In this document: piece by piece, positions 34,984-44,895 of the stretch | Position numbering within the stretch: position 1 is the first letter of the stretch | How the letters are laid out: each line of letters starts with the position of its first letter | Origin: Chloroflexota bacterium | GTDB lineage: Bacteria; Chloroflexota; Anaerolineae; Aggregatilineales; Phototrophicaceae | NCBI GenBank assembly: GCA_026713245.1 | Contig: JAPOOU010000092.1 | Coordinates: forward strand, 1-48,310 | Length of the DNA stretch: 48,310 nucleotides | Reading direction: 5' to 3' | Program-made: the position numbers and the translations under genes | Notes under the pieces: generated by a model | Seen by the model: the letters and a program-made list of their open reading frames with translations, nothing else | Database searches by the model: none | What the model was told of the DNA's origin: nothing

Positions 34984-35203
34984 CGCTCGTCCCTCCTTCG
35001 GCAATGAGTTCGGCGGCCAACTCGCGCTCTCGCAGAGCGGTCTTCAGCCGGGCAATATCGCGCCGCGTTTTGCGGAACAATGTCGTATCCTTAAGTTCGC
35101 CGGACTCCTTTTGAATGCGATAGGTATACATTTCGACCTTCAAATCTTCAATCTTGTCCAGAATGTCATCAGTAGACATGGCGCGGATTTCATCAATGTA
35201 CAT
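34973..35203 (-). CDS. rpmC: 50S ribosomal protein L29
   Basis: Helical protein at the tunnel exit, 76 residues. It has IRAMSTDDILDKIEDLKVEM and LRKTRRDIARLKTALRERE-like helices typical of L29, with a short acidic tail. The start overlaps the rplP stop (TGATG). Confidence 0.95.
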   Translation of the reverse strand: MYIDEIRAMSTDDILDKIEDLKVEMYTYRIQKESGELKDTTLFRKTRRDIARLKTALRERELAAELIAEGGTSDDQ

Positions 35204-35637
35204 CAGCCAACCTCCCGGCCGGAAATTGGGTCGAATCGTTTGACGAACTTGGTCTTAATCGGCAATTTGTGCGAAGCCAGGCGCAATGCTTCCCGCGCGT
35301 CAGATTCAGGCACGCCGCTCATTTCGAAAAGAATGCGACCCGGCTTCACTACACAGACCCATTTTTCCACCGAGCCTTTGCCCTTGCCCATACGGGTTTC
35401 TGCGGCCTTTTGCGTAACCGGCTTGTCCGGGAATATGCGGATCCACACTTTGCCACGCCGGCGAATATAGCGCACCATGGCACGACGGCATGCCTCGATT
35501 TGGCGGCTGGTTACCCAACTCGGTTCCAAGGCTTGCAGCCCAAAATCGCCAAACTGCACCACGGCTCCCCGTCTCGCTTTGCCGCGCATTCTGCCGCGCA
35601 TTTGTTTGTTATATTTTCTACGTTTCGGCATTAACAT
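35203..35637 (-). CDS. rplP: 50S ribosomal protein L16
   Basis: Large-subunit protein near the peptidyl-transferase centre. ATG 35637 follows AAGGAG by 8 nt, giving 144 residues ([20 protein letters not shown]). [20 protein letters not shown] and [12 protein letters not shown] are diagnostic. It overlaps the start of rpmC. Confidence 0.96.
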   Translation of the reverse strand: MLMPKRRKYNKQMRGRMRGKARRGAVVQFGDFGLQALEPSWVTSRQIEACRRAMVRYIRRRGKVWIRIFPDKPVTQKAAETRMGKGKGSVEKWVCVVKPGRILFEMSGVPESDAREALRLASHKLPIKTKFVKRFDPISGREVG

Positions 35638-35713
35638 GTGGATTGCTCCTTCTTGCTGCCGTCCCAATAGCATGGGCCCAACAGCCATCACGCCGCTGAA
35701 ATCTTCAAAAGTC

Positions 35714-36406
35714 TCAGTTACGTCGGCCCCGGCGACCCTCTTGCCCTGACCGCGCTACATTGGCAAATGGACTTTCGCCGGGCAGAACATCGCCATTGTA
35801 AATCCAGACTTTGACGCCGATTTGCCCAAATGTCGTCAGTGCCTCGGCGAATCCATAATCGATGTCGGCGCGCAGGGTATTACGCGGAACGCGACCGTCG
35901 AACATCCACTCGCGCCTCGCCATATCCGAACCGCCAAGACGACCACTAACCTCTAGACGGATGCCGCCGGCGCCCTGTCGCATAGCCTGCATGATCGCTC
36001 GCTTCATCGCGCGGCTGTGCCCAATTCGACGCACCAACTGCGAAGCGACATTTTCGGCAACCAGTGTCGCGTCGAGATCGGGTTTTTCGATCTCACTTAC
36101 TTCTACCTTAACCTTCTTCCCAGTCATATCTTGCAGGTTCTGCCGCAGTTCCTTGACCGCCTCGCCCTTGCGGCCGATGATAAGACCCGGGCGAACCGTA
36201 TTAATCGTGATAATCACTAGATTGGGATGTCGTTCAATCTCGATGCGTGAAACGCCCGCGCGCGTCGTCTTCTTTTTCAAGTATTTGCGAATCTCGCGGT
36301 CTTCCATCAACAGATTGACGTAGCGTTCGCCCTCCGCATACCAGCGGGCGTCCCACTCACGAATCACTTTCAGGCGGAATCCTTTGGGATGAACCTTACG
36401 ACCCAT
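35714..36406 (-). CDS. rpsC: 30S ribosomal protein S3
   Basis: Head protein at the mRNA entry channel. ATG 36406 overlaps the rplV stop (TAATG) and gives 230 residues: [22 protein letters not shown] domain [20 protein letters not shown], and the C-terminal domain [21 protein letters not shown] longer frame runs into rplV and is discarded. Confidence 0.96.
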   Translation of the reverse strand: MGRKVHPKGFRLKVIREWDARWYAEGERYVNLLMEDREIRKYLKKKTTRAGVSRIEIERHPNLVIITINTVRPGLIIGRKGEAVKELRQNLQDMTGKKVKVEVSEIEKPDLDATLVAENVASQLVRRIGHSRAMKRAIMQAMRQGAGGIRLEVSGRLGGSDMARREWMFDGRVPRNTLRADIDYGFAEALTTFGQIGVKVWIYNGDVLPGESPFANVARSGQEGRRGRRN

Positions 36407-36750
36407 TAATCTTCTTCCTCTCGCTCTGACAAAAACACCCACAGGTGTGATGTTCGCTTCAAACGCGGCTTGTAGCGCCCGCGCGCGCCCGCCTTGAAGC
36501 GTTTCAAGGTGGGACCGTCGCCAGCGTAAATCTGCGAAACAAACAAGTCGTCCGGATTGAGATCAAAGTTGTTTGTGGCGTTAGCCATCGCCGAAGCCAA
36601 GGTCTTGCTGACCAGAGCAGCACCCTTCTGGGGCATATAATCCAGGATGATCTGCGCTTCCTGCGCGTCCATTCCGCGGACTTTGTCGCAAACCAAACGC
36701 AGTTTCCTTGGCGAGATTGGCAGATACTTGGTCATGGCGCGAACTTCCAT
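36406..36750 (-). CDS. rplV: 50S ribosomal protein L22
   Basis: Exit-tunnel protein, 114 residues. Markers are YLPISPRKLRLVCDKVRGMD, ALVSKTLASAMANATNNFDL and the β-hairpin ARGRYKPRLKRTSHL. No deletion in the tunnel hairpin is apparent. It is translationally coupled to rpsC. Confidence 0.96.
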   Translation of the reverse strand: MEVRAMTKYLPISPRKLRLVCDKVRGMDAQEAQIILDYMPQKGAALVSKTLASAMANATNNFDLNPDDLFVSQIYAGDGPTLKRFKAGARGRYKPRLKRTSHLWVFLSEREEED

Positions 36751-36761
36751 ATCAGAATCCC

Positions 36762-37031
36762 CTATCTCCTGCTATCGGCAAAGTGGCCGCGGAAAGTTCG
36801 GGTTGGCGCAAATTCGCCAAGTTTGTGTCCGACCATGTTCTCGGTGATATAGATTGGCACATGGCGCCGACCGTCGTGTACGGCGATGGTATGACCAACC
36901 ATCTGCGGGAAGATCGTACTCGCCCGGCTCCAGGTCCGTATCACGACTTTCTTATTCTGGTCATTGAGCTTCTCAACCTTTTCGAGCAGTTTCGGGCTTA
37001 CGAAGTAGCCCTTTTTCAAAGAACGTGACAT
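36762..37031 (-). CDS. rpsS: 30S ribosomal protein S19
   Basis: Head protein paired with S13. ATG 37031 follows CGGGAG and gives 89 residues ([20 protein letters not shown]); a longer frame overlaps rpl[21 protein letters not shown] and the C-terminal [14 protein letters not shown] are conserved. Confidence 0.96.
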   Translation of the reverse strand: MSRSLKKGYFVSPKLLEKVEKLNDQNKKVVIRTWSRASTIFPQMVGHTIAVHDGRRHVPIYITENMVGHKLGEFAPTRTFRGHFADSRR

Positions 37032-37048
37032 GCTGGATTCTCCCGATA

Positions 37049-37882
37049 TTAACGACGCTTGCCCCGGCGACGAACAATAAACTTGCTGGTGCGCTTGTTG
37101 CGCCGCGTCCGTACACCAAGCGCCTTTTTGCCCCAAGGTGTCTTGGGCGCAGCCATTCCGATTCCGGTTTTGCCCTCGCCGCCGCCGTGCGGGTGGCTCG
37201 CTGGATCCATTGCGCTGCCGCGTACGGTGGGCCGCCAGCCCAGCCAGCGCCGGCGGCCGGCCTTACCGAGCTTGACGTTGGAATGTTCCGCGTTGCCGAC
37301 TTGGCCGATCGTTGCGCGGCACGTTTCGAGGATCATACGCATCTCGCCACTGGGCAAACGCAAAGTGATGTACTTGTCCTCGGCGGCCAGAATCTGCGCC
37401 GAGGTGCCGGCCGAGCGGGCGATCTGCCCACCCTTGCCAGGTCTCATTTCTATATTATGTACAACCGTGCCCAGGGGGATGTCCTTAAGCGCGCGGCTGT
37501 TGCCCGGGCGCAGGGCGCTCATAGCGCCGTTGCCAATAACGTCCCCAACGCTCACGCCCATAGGCGCGATAATATATCTCTTAACCCCGTCCTCGTACTG
37601 CAAAAGCGCAATGCGCGACGAACGATTGGGATCGTACTCGATCGCGATCACCTCTGCGCGGCAATCTTCTTTGTCGCGCTTGAAGTCGATGAGCCGGTAC
37701 CGGCGTTTGTGGCCTCCACCACGATGGCGCACAGTGATGCGGCCCGAATTATTGCGCCCTCCCTTCTTGCGGAGAGCGGTGGTCAAGGCGCGCTCGGGCT
37801 TCTTCTTGGTGATTTCCTCAAACGTATAGCCGGTCATGTCGCGGCGCCCCGGCGATGTCGGCTTGTATACTTTGATCGGCAT
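37049..37882 (-). CDS. rplB: 50S ribosomal protein L2
   Basis: Essential protein for subunit association and peptidyl transfer, 277 residues. Landmarks are [40 protein letters not shown], and the peptidyl-transferase loop [20 protein letters not shown]. Its GGGAG ribosome-binding site lies 8 nt before the ATG and belongs to repeat copy c, which fills the spacer upstream. Confidence 0.97.
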   Translation of the reverse strand: MPIKVYKPTSPGRRDMTGYTFEEITKKKPERALTTALRKKGGRNNSGRITVRHRGGGHKRRYRLIDFKRDKEDCRAEVIAIEYDPNRSSRIALLQYEDGVKRYIIAPMGVSVGDVIGNGAMSALRPGNSRALKDIPLGTVVHNIEMRPGKGGQIARSAGTSAQILAAEDKYITLRLPSGEMRMILETCRATIGQVGNAEHSNVKLGKAGRRRWLGWRPTVRGSAMDPASHPHGGGEGKTGIGMAAPKTPWGKKALGVRTRRNKRTSKFIVRRRGKRR

Positions 37883-37982
37883 CTTTTATGCTCCCGTTTA
37901 TCTAAACCGCGGCGCTCATACGTTTAGCAGGCCTACTATTCCGCGTAAGCGCGGCAATCCTTTTCGCCGCAGCCGAGCGGCT
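37883..37982 (-). repeat. dispersed ~100-bp repeat, copy c, filling the rplW–rplB spacer
   Basis: Read on the minus strand, it begins AGCCGCTCGGCTGCGGCGAA directly after the rplW stop, continues GCCGCGCTTACGCGG, and ends with GCCGCGGTTTAGATAAACGG and GAGC 8 nt before rplB. It aligns along its length with 203–302 in the MITE-like element. In most bacteria rplW and rplB are tightly linked, so a 100-nt repeat here is probably an insertion that has become part of the operon. Confidence 0.6.
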
Positions 37983-38285
37983 CTAGACGTTGAACAGCTC
38001 GATAGATACGCCCTCTTCCAACGTAACCACAGCCTTTTTCCATTGACGAGACCGGACGTAGCTGTTCCGTCCCCGACGGCCGCGTTTGGCGGGCATATTC
38101 ATGGTATTCACTTTCAGCACTTTGCCTTCGAGTTCGAAGATCTCTTCGACAGCTTCCTTGATCTGGATTTTGTTGGCATTGCGCGCTACTTCGAAGACAT
38201 ATTTGTTGTCCTCGTCGACCATGCCGGTCGTTTTTTCCGTTATAACCGGCCGACGAATCACGTCATAAATATGAAGATCTGCCAC
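37983..38285 (-). CDS. rplW: 50S ribosomal protein L23
   Basis: Exit-tunnel docking protein for trigger factor and SRP, 100 residues. The start is GTG 38285, one nucleotide after the rplD stop and 8 nt after AAGGAGGG's core. It opens ADLHIYDVIRRPVITEKTTG; the loop block VNTMNMPAKRGRRGRN is typical. Confidence 0.95.
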   Translation of the reverse strand: MADLHIYDVIRRPVITEKTTGMVDEDNKYVFEVARNANKIQIKEAVEEIFELEGKVLKVNTMNMPAKRGRRGRNSYVRSRQWKKAVVTLEEGVSIELFNV

Positions 38286-38286
38286 C

Positions 38287-38916
38287 TTAGCCCTCCTTGC
38301 TCCAAATGCGCGTTACCATCTCCAGCGCATCCAAAGACATGATGACTTTGTCGTATTTGAGCAGGTCGCGCACGTTGAGATAGTTCGCGATGATCGAATG
38401 CGCGTTCGGCAAGTTGGCGACGCCCTTGCGCACGGCCTTCTGTTGCGAAGTAACAACCAAAAGCGCGGACTGATCCCCGACTAGCGCCGATATGACTCGC
38501 TTCATCTCTCTGGTCTTTGGCGCATCGGTGTCCAGACTGTCGACGAGTACCAACTGTTCATCCCTAACCAGAACGCTCAAGGTCGAGCGTATCGCCCCGC
38601 GACGCATCTTCTTGGGCATGCGCTTCGAGAAGTCGCGCGGCTTGGGTCCATGCGCCAGGCCACCGCCAACGAAAATTGGCGCGCTCTGGGCGCCATGGCG
38701 CGCGCGCCCGGTCCCTTTCTGCCGATACCATTTCGCGCCCGTGGCGCGGATCTGGCCGCGTGACAAAGTGCTGGCCGATCCCTGACGCGCGTTCGCCATC
38801 TGGCGGACAAAAGCCTGATGCATCAAACCGACATTTATCTTGGCGTCGAAAACGTCCGATGGCAACTCCACCTGCGAAACTTGCTTGCCGGCGCTGTTCA
38901 TCACTGGGAATTCCAT
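38287..38916 (-). CDS. rplD: 50S ribosomal protein L4
   Basis: Exit-tunnel protein, 209 residues; in E. coli it also regulates the S10 operon. The tunnel loop is RGQIRATGAKWYRQKGTGRA followed by RHGAQSAPIFVGGG. The globular part includes ALSVLVRDEQLVLVDSLD-like strands. GGAG precedes ATG. Confidence 0.96.
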   Translation of the reverse strand: MEFPVMNSAGKQVSQVELPSDVFDAKINVGLMHQAFVRQMANARQGSASTLSRGQIRATGAKWYRQKGTGRARHGAQSAPIFVGGGLAHGPKPRDFSKRMPKKMRRGAIRSTLSVLVRDEQLVLVDSLDTDAPKTREMKRVISALVGDQSALLVVTSQQKAVRKGVANLPNAHSIIANYLNVRDLLKYDKVIMSLDALEMVTRIWSKEG

Positions 38917-38949
38917 AGCGAATGCTCCTATTTCCTCGATTGCCAGCCG

Positions 38950-39588
38950 CTAGGTTTGTTTGCGCGCGGGCTTAATCATCACGATACTGCCCTTGGCGCC
39001 GGGTACGGAACCCTTGACAGCAATCAGATGATTCTCGGCATCGACAACTACCAGGGGCAAATTTTGCACGGTTACGCGATCGTTGCCCATTCTTCCGGCC
39101 ATCTTCTTGCCTTTCAAAACGCGGGCTGGTGTAGCGCACATGCCAATTGAACCCGGCGAACGCATGCGATCGGATTGGCCGTGAGTTTTGGGACCGCGCG
39201 AGAAACCATGGCGCTTGATCGTTCCAGAATGACCACGGCCCTTGCTTGTCCCGATTACGTCCACCAGTTCGCCCTGTTCGAAAACATCAACCTTGATTTC
39301 TTGACCTTCTTCAACAGCAATTGGCGCGGCGTCCGACAAACGGAATTCCCGCAAATGACGCAGTGCGGGCAGATCCGCCTTCTGCAAATGTCCCAACTGT
39401 CCTTTAGTCAACTTCCTCGGCTTGGTTTCGCCATATCCCAGTTGAACGGAAACATATCCGTCTCTTTCGGTGTTGCGCACCTGGGTGACGTAACAGGGCC
39501 CTGCCTGGATGACCGTCACCGGGATGACTGTCCCCTGCTGGTCGAAAACCTGGGTCATACCGACTTTTTTGCCAATCATGCCCTTCAT
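38950..39588 (-). CDS. rplC: 50S ribosomal protein L3
   Basis: Early-assembly large-subunit protein, 212 residues. It opens [20 protein letters not shown], and the central loop [20 protein letters not shown] with [14 protein letters not shown] reaches the peptidyl-transferase centre. GGAGG lies before the ATG. The first gene after the rpsJ terminator-like hairpin, it may start its own transcript. Confidence 0.96.
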   Translation of the reverse strand: MKGMIGKKVGMTQVFDQQGTVIPVTVIQAGPCYVTQVRNTERDGYVSVQLGYGETKPRKLTKGQLGHLQKADLPALRHLREFRLSDAAPIAVEEGQEIKVDVFEQGELVDVIGTSKGRGHSGTIKRHGFSRGPKTHGQSDRMRSPGSIGMCATPARVLKGKKMAGRMGNDRVTVQNLPLVVVDAENHLIAVKGSVPGAKGSIVMIKPARKQT

Positions 39589-39719
39589 GATTTAGCCTCC
39601 ACTTGGTCGCAGCATCGCGCGTTCGCGTCGTGGCTACTACCCTGCTAAAGATCCCTCGCTCCCATGCCTACGCTCGCACACCAGTCCGGCTTATCGGGAG
39701 TTTCCCGCTCGCATCTTCA

Positions 39720-39752
39720 CACAAAAAAACAGAACTGACGCTTTGCGCAGTC
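39720..39752 (-). terminator. terminator-like hairpin between rpsJ and rplC
   Basis: On the minus strand ACTGCGC and GCGTCAGT form a short stem with a one-base bulge, followed by TCTGTTTTTTTG. It lies about 20 nt after the rpsJ stop within a 184-nt spacer. It may end or attenuate the str transcript before the S10 genes. No clear promoter for rplC was found in the rest of the spacer. Confidence 0.55.
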
Positions 39753-39772
39753 CACCCTCAACGAGAAAGCGA

Positions 39773-40081
39773 TCAGATCTTGATCTCTATATCAACGCCC
39801 GCCGGCAAGTTAAGACGCATTAGCGTATCAATGGTTTTGCTGTCGGGATCGAGCACGTCAATCAGCCGCTTATGAGTTCGTATCTCAAAGTGCTCCTGCG
39901 AATCCTTGTCGATGAAAGGGGATCGCCGTACCGTAAAACGTTCAATACGCGTCGGTAATGGAACTGGCCCCACCACTCGCGATCCGGTTCGTTCCGCGGT
40001 ATCTACAATGCGCTGTGCTGACTGGTCAAGCACCCGGTGGTCATACGCTTTCAACCGGATACGAATTTTGTTCTTAGCCAT
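39773..40081 (-). CDS. rpsJ: 30S ribosomal protein S10
   Basis: Head protein that also binds NusB in antitermination, 102 residues. It contains [38 protein letters not shown] and [16 protein letters not shown]. It is placed with tuf rather than with rplC, since a terminator-like hairpin follows. Confidence 0.97.
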   Translation of the reverse strand: MAKNKIRIRLKAYDHRVLDQSAQRIVDTAERTGSRVVGPVPLPTRIERFTVRRSPFIDKDSQEHFEIRTHKRLIDVLDPDSKTIDTLMRLNLPAGVDIEIKI

Positions 40082-40204
40082 TCCGCAACCTTTTTGCGTT
40101 AACTACCAAACCTGCGTAAAGCAATTGCAACGACATTTTCCATTGTGAGAATCGGAGACGATCCGGATGCCTACCCGGCTCGTCGCCGATAGCTCGGTAC
40201 GATC

Positions 40205-41404
40205 CTATTCAAGGATTTCCGTAATGCGGCCTGCGCCAACCGTAAGGCCACCTTCACGAATCGCGAAGGACGAACCTCGCTCCAACGCAACCGGCGTTAT
40301 CAACTCCACGTCGAGATTCACATTGTCGCCAGGCATGACCATCTCCACGCCGTCGGGCAGTGTGATCGTACCGGTGACGTCCATCGTCCGAATATAGAAC
40401 TGCGGACGATAGCCACTGAAAAAGGCCTTGTGGCGTCCACCCTCGTCCCGACGCAAGACGTAAACCTCGCACTTGAACTTTTTGTGAGGCGTGATCGAAC
40501 CAACCTGCGCGATCACCATGCCGCGCTGTACCTCTTCACGATCAATACCGCGCAGCAGAATTCCGGCATTGTCTCCGGCCTGCGCCTGGTCCAGCTCCTT
40601 GTTGAACATCTCGATGCCGGTTACCGTGGTCTTCTGGATTTCATCGCGCAGGCCGACAATATCAACCTGTGTACCCTTGAGCAGGGTGCCGCGCGCGACG
40701 CTGCCCGTGACGACGGTCCCACGCCCTTTTATCGAGAAAACATCTTCGATCGCCATCATGAATGGTTTGTCGACATCGCGCATTGGCGTGGGGATCCATT
40801 CGTCGACATTCTCCATCAATTCGATAATGGACTGGTATTCCGGCGCGCCGGGATCTGTGCTGGCACACTCCTGGGCCGCCAGCGCCGAACCTTTGATGAT
40901 CGGTGTATCGGGATCAAAGTCATAACCCTCGAGCAATTCCGACAATTCCATCTCGACCAGTTCGATCAACTCTTCATCGTCCATCTGATCGGTCTTGTTG
41001 AGATACACGACCATCGCCGGCACCTCAACCTGCTTGGCCAGCAGGACGTGCTCGCGCGTCTGGGGCATCGGTCCATCGGGCGCGCTCACAACCAGGATCG
41101 CGCCGTCCATTTGCGCGGCGCCGGTAATCATGTTCTTAATGTAATCGCGGTGCCCCGGGCAATCGACGTGCGCGTAGTGGCGGTTGTCGGTCTCGTACTC
41201 GACGTGGCGGATATTGATGGTGATACCGCGCGCACGCTCTTCCGGCGCGTTATCGATCTCGCCGTATTCACGTTCCTGCGCCTGGCCCTTGAGTGCAAGC
41301 ACTTTGGTAATCGCTGCCGTCAATGTGGTCTTGCCGTGATCGACATGGCCGATCGTGCCGATATTGACATGCGGTTTGCTACGCTCGAATTTTCCCTTTG
41401 CCAT
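40205..41404 (-). CDS. tuf: elongation factor Tu
   Basis: Delivers aminoacyl-tRNA to the ribosome as a GTP complex. The 399 residues carry the G1 motif [10 protein letters not shown], the switch region [17 protein letters not shown]3 DCPGH, G4 NKTD and G5 GSALAAQ. Domains 2 and 3 are complete ([39 protein letters not shown]). After the catalytic His (residue 85) the protein reads HRDYIKN where E. coli has HADYVKN. It lies between fusA and rpsJ. Confidence 0.97.
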   Translation of the reverse strand: MAKGKFERSKPHVNIGTIGHVDHGKTTLTAAITKVLALKGQAQEREYGEIDNAPEERARGITINIRHVEYETDNRHYAHVDCPGHRDYIKNMITGAAQMDGAILVVSAPDGPMPQTREHVLLAKQVEVPAMVVYLNKTDQMDDEELIELVEMELSELLEGYDFDPDTPIIKGSALAAQECASTDPGAPEYQSIIELMENVDEWIPTPMRDVDKPFMMAIEDVFSIKGRGTVVTGSVARGTLLKGTQVDIVGLRDEIQKTTVTGIEMFNKELDQAQAGDNAGILLRGIDREEVQRGMVIAQVGSITPHKKFKCEVYVLRRDEGGRHKAFFSGYRPQFYIRTMDVTGTITLPDGVEMVMPGDNVNLDVELITPVALERGSSFAIREGGLTVGAGRITEILE

Positions 41405-41488
41405 CTGACAATCCCTCTTGTAATCCTGCCGACTTGAAAATGAATTAACGAACGAAACCTGCAGACCGGGAAAATACCGGCCTTCTAC

Positions 41489-43588
41489 TTATCGCGATCC
41501 GGATTTGACAGCTTCCGCTATTTCTTCCGGGGCGACCGTATACATATCAAATTCCATGCTAAAGTTGCCGCGTCCCTGGGTGTTATTTCGCAGGTCATTG
41601 GCATAGCCAAACATCTCACCCAGCGGCACCTGCCCCTTTATCACGGAAATACCCTCGCTATGAGGCTCCATTCCCTGGATCACGCCGCGGCGCGACGCAA
41701 TGTCGCCAACAACCGCGCCGGTATAATCATCGGGAACGACCACTTCCACTTTCATGGCGGGCTCCAGGATCACCGGTTTGCCCTTTTGAATGCCTTCTTT
41801 CAGACACATCGAACCGGCAATAGTAAAGGCGATCTCGCTGGAATCCACCTCGTGAAAAGCGCCATCAATCACAGTAGCCTTGATGTTGACCACCGGGTAC
41901 CCGGCGATGACCCCGCCTTGCATGGCTTGCGCAATGCCCTTCCGGACAGCTGGGATAAACTCCTTGGGGATCGCGCCGCCGCGAATGCCGTCTACAAAGA
42001 GCAATTCACCGTCGGCGTCGACCTTTTCAATTTCCGGTGTCGTCTCAAAGCGAATCAGGCATCGAGCATATTGACCGGCGCCACCGGTTTGACGTCGGAA
42101 GGTTGTATCGATCTCTACCGCCCGCGTAATAGTCTCGCGATAGGCCACGCGGGGACGCCCTACACGGGCCTCGACGCCGTATTCCCGCATTAAGCGGTCG
42201 ACCAAAACCTCAAGATGGAGCTCGCCCATGCCCTTGATCTTGGTCTGGCCAAGCTGATCGTCTACTTCGATCTGGAAAGTCGGATCTTCTTCCGCCAGTT
42301 TGCGCAAACCTATGCCCATCCTGTCTTGATCCGCCTTGGTATTGGGCTCGATCGCCACTTCCACAACCGGATCGGGAAAGCTGATGTTTTCCAGCAGAAC
42401 AGGATCGCCTGGCGCGCTAAGCGTATCGCCGGTGAAAGTCTCTTTCATGCCGATGACTGCCGCAATGTCGCCCGCGTGCACTTCTTTGACGTCTTCGCGA
42501 CGGTCGGCAAACATGCGTACGATGCGCCCGATACGCTCCCGTTTGCCATTGGCGGTGTTCGTCACCTGAGCTCCCGCCTTTAAAACGCCCGAATAGACGC
42601 GAGTGAAGGCCAGTCGACCGTATTGATCGGACACGATCTTGAACACCAGTGCCGCAAGGGGCTCGTCATCGTCCGCGTTGCGCAGCAGAATTCTGCCGTC
42701 TTTGGGGTGTTCGCCCCGCACCGGCGGAATATCCAGCGGCGACGGCAACAGCGCCACAACCATATTCAACAGCGCTTGCACGCCTTTGTTTTTCAAAGCC
42801 GCGCCGCACATGACAGGATGCAATTGACTTGCGATCGTGCCAGCACGGAGCGCCCCGACGATTTCCTCGTCGCTTATCTCTTCTTCTTCGAGGAACTTCA
42901 TCGTCAAGTATTCGTCGTTTTCGACGATCTTCTCGATCATGTCCTCGCGGCGGGTCTCGGCCATTTCCCGGTGACTTTCGGGAATCGGATGATAATTGAT
43001 GTCCGTGCCTTCGTCGTTGCCGTAAGTGATCAACTCCATATTGATCAGGTCAATGATGCCTTCAAAGTTCTCGCCACTGCCGTAAGGAACTTGAATCACC
43101 ACCGGATTCGCCTTCAGCCGGTCAATCATCATGCTGACACAGCGATCAAAATCGGCGCCGATACGGTCCATCTTATTGACGAAACAGAGGCGCGGCACGC
43201 TGTATTCCGATGCCTGCCGCCAAACGGTCTCCGACTGAGGTTCGACGCCCGCGACACTATCAAAAACGGTAATGCCGCCGTCAAGCACGCGAAGGCTGCG
43301 CTGCACCTCGGCGGTGAAATCAACGTGACCGGGCGTATCAATGATATTGATCTGATGTTCATCCCAACTCGCGGTCACCGCAGCCGAGGTGATGGTAATG
43401 CCGCGTTCCCGCTCCTGTTCCATATAATCGGTAGTCGCCGAACCCTCGTGCGTCTCGCCGATCTTGTGCACCATGCCGGTGTAGTATAGTACGCGTTCCG
43501 TAACGGTGGTTTTGCCCGCATCGATATGCGCGATGATACCGATATTGCGTACTTTGTTGAGATCAAAACCGGATTGCTTGTCTGCCAT
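41489..43588 (-). CDS. fusA: elongation factor G
   Basis: Translocase of elongation and recycling factor, 699 residues. The GTPase domain has [39 protein letters not shown] and [14 protein letters not shown]. Later domains include [20 protein letters not shown] and [20 protein letters not shown], with domain [16 protein letters not shown]. It looks like canonical EF-G rather than a paralogue because it is embedded between rpsG and tuf. Confidence 0.97.
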   Translation of the reverse strand: MADKQSGFDLNKVRNIGIIAHIDAGKTTVTERVLYYTGMVHKIGETHEGSATTDYMEQERERGITITSAAVTASWDEHQINIIDTPGHVDFTAEVQRSLRVLDGGITVFDSVAGVEPQSETVWRQASEYSVPRLCFVNKMDRIGADFDRCVSMMIDRLKANPVVIQVPYGSGENFEGIIDLINMELITYGNDEGTDINYHPIPESHREMAETRREDMIEKIVENDEYLTMKFLEEEEISDEEIVGALRAGTIASQLHPVMCGAALKNKGVQALLNMVVALLPSPLDIPPVRGEHPKDGRILLRNADDDEPLAALVFKIVSDQYGRLAFTRVYSGVLKAGAQVTNTANGKRERIGRIVRMFADRREDVKEVHAGDIAAVIGMKETFTGDTLSAPGDPVLLENISFPDPVVEVAIEPNTKADQDRMGIGLRKLAEEDPTFQIEVDDQLGQTKIKGMGELHLEVLVDRLMREYGVEARVGRPRVAYRETITRAVEIDTTFRRQTGGAGQYARCLIRFETTPEIEKVDADGELLFVDGIRGGAIPKEFIPAVRKGIAQAMQGGVIAGYPVVNIKATVIDGAFHEVDSSEIAFTIAGSMCLKEGIQKGKPVILEPAMKVEVVVPDDYTGAVVGDIASRRGVIQGMEPHSEGISVIKGQVPLGEMFGYANDLRNNTQGRGNFSMEFDMYTVAPEEIAEAVKSGSR

Positions 43589-43636
43589 GTTCCATCCAAT
43601 GTCCCTTCTATGCGGAAAGGACGTTTACCTGTTCCC

Positions 43637-44104
43637 TTAACGGAAATGCGCGAATGCGCGATTGGCTTCCGCCATGCGATGCGTTTCGTCTTTCTTGCGG
43701 ATCGCGTTGCCCTGCCCGTTATAGGCGTCGAGCAACTCGTTGGCGAGCTTTTCCGCCATGCTGCGTCCGCTGCGGTCGCGCGCAAACTGGATCAACCAAC
43801 GCATTGCCAAGGTTATGCCGCGCTCCTGCGAAACATCAATCGGCACCTGATAAGTTGAACCGCCAACGCGTTTCGGCTTGACTTCGACAGCCGGCGCAAC
43901 GTTGCGTATCGCGGTTTCAAAGACTTCTACCGGGTCCTTCTTGGTACGTTCGCCCATCGATTCCATCGCTTGGTACATGATGCGCGTCGCCAGGCTCTTC
44001 TTGCCACCGCGCATCATACGATTGATGAACATGGCAACATGAAGATTGTCGTACCTCACATCACTCGGGGGGACACGCTTGGGCGGTCGGTTTCTTCTCG
44101 GCAT
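43637..44104 (-). CDS. rpsG: 30S ribosomal protein S7
   Basis: Nucleates assembly of the small-subunit head. ATG 44104 (MPRRNRPPKRVPPSDVRYDN) gives 155 residues; a longer frame overlaps rpsL. VAMFINRMMRGGKKSLATRI, PAVEVKPKRVGGSTYQVPID and the final EANRAFAHFR are diagnostic. Confidence 0.96.
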   Translation of the reverse strand: MPRRNRPPKRVPPSDVRYDNLHVAMFINRMMRGGKKSLATRIMYQAMESMGERTKKDPVEVFETAIRNVAPAVEVKPKRVGGSTYQVPIDVSQERGITLAMRWLIQFARDRSGRSMAEKLANELLDAYNGQGNAIRKKDETHRMAEANRAFAHFR

Positions 44105-44120
44105 TCGTCGTTCTCCCTGA

Positions 44121-44537
44121 CTAACCGCTACGCTTGGTGCCGTATTTGCTACGACCCTGCTCACGGCCATCTACGCCACTGGTATCAAGCGTGCCGCGAA
44201 CGATGTGGTAGCGCACGCCGGGAAGATCCTTCACACGGCCGCCGCGTACCAGCACCACACTGTGCTCCTGTAAATTGTGACCTTCGCCGCCGATGTACGC
44301 AGAGACTTCAATGCCATTCGTCAAGCGAACGCGCGCAACTTTTCGCAGCGCCGAATTGGGTTTTTTGGGCGTCATTGTCCTTACTTGCGTACAGACGCCG
44401 CGCTTCTGTGGGGCCCCCTTCTTCTGACGAGAGCGCCGCTGATCCAGCGCGTTGAATGTATATTGCAGCGCGGGCGCTTTGTTCTTCTTACCCTTTGACT
44501 TGCGTCCCTTGCGAACCAACTGATTGATGGTCGGCAT
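44121..44537 (-). CDS. rpsL: 30S ribosomal protein S12
   Basis: Decoding-centre protein. ATG 44537 ([20 protein letters not shown]) gives 138 residues; an earlier frame start lies in the leader. [19 protein letters not shown] and [20 protein letters not shown] show the usual Lys residues at the two positions where changes give streptomycin resistance. It is the first gene of the str operon, behind a consensus promoter and a leader of about 186 nt. Confidence 0.96.
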   Translation of the reverse strand: MPTINQLVRKGRKSKGKKNKAPALQYTFNALDQRRSRQKKGAPQKRGVCTQVRTMTPKKPNSALRKVARVRLTNGIEVSAYIGGEGHNLQEHSVVLVRGGRVKDLPGVRYHIVRGTLDTSGVDGREQGRSKYGTKRSG

Positions 44538-44729
44538 AATTGACTCCGTATACCTTGCTTTATCGCTCTGTGTTTTCGACACAGAAACAGGCGCACATTT
44601 ATGGACGCCCGATCGTTCTTCCTTCATGACGAGACGCTTCGCAGTCGCAAAGCACTATCGCCATATCTGCTCGATTCAGCTCACAGCGCCTCCACGGTCG
44701 GAGGTTTCCGGCTGCCAGTGCAATCGAGC

Positions 44730-44758
44730 ATATTATCAGTAATGAAATTGCCTGTCAA
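44730..44758 (-). promoter_or_regulatory. promoter of the str operon
   Basis: On the minus strand TTGACA (44758–44753) and TAATAT (44735–44730) have a 17-nt spacer. Transcription would start near 44723, leaving about 186 nt of leader before rpsL. Nothing else upstream of rpsL matches as well. Confidence 0.8.
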
Positions 44759-44794
44759 GGCAGTTTATGGAAGTGTCTTTGAATTTGAATCTGC

Positions 44795-44895
44795 AGACTT
44801 GGCCTCATTTTTCCACGCCCCTGCTCACGCAAGGAAGAGGCTTGTTATTTCGTGCCAGCGCGACAGACCAATTCGCCGGTTCAGCGTCCGGCGGC
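44795..44895 (-). repeat. dispersed ~100-bp repeat, copy d
   Basis: Directly after the acyl-CoA dehydrogenase stop, the minus strand reads GCCGCCGGACGCTG, then GAATTGGTCTGTCGCGCT, GAAATAACAAGCC and CTTCCTTGCGTGAGCAGGGG. The second half matches copy b closely (GTCT..CGCGCT..CAC, AATAACAA, CTCCTTGCGTGAGCAAGG). It lies between that gene and the str promoter, within the 358-nt non-coding stretch 44538–44895. Confidence 0.55.

Noticed and set aside
39589..39772. A fifth repeat copy in the rpsJ–rplC spacer
   Set aside because: Short words such as CTACTACCCTGCTAAA resemble copy c, but the order and the AGCCGCTCGG end are missing, so chance similarity is likely.
40430..41437. 335-codon plus-strand open frame
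   Set aside because: It is the antisense shadow of tuf, rich in His and Arg, with no recognisable family features.
42623..43489. 288-codon plus-strand open frame
   Set aside because: Antisense shadow of fusA; no start signal or motifs.
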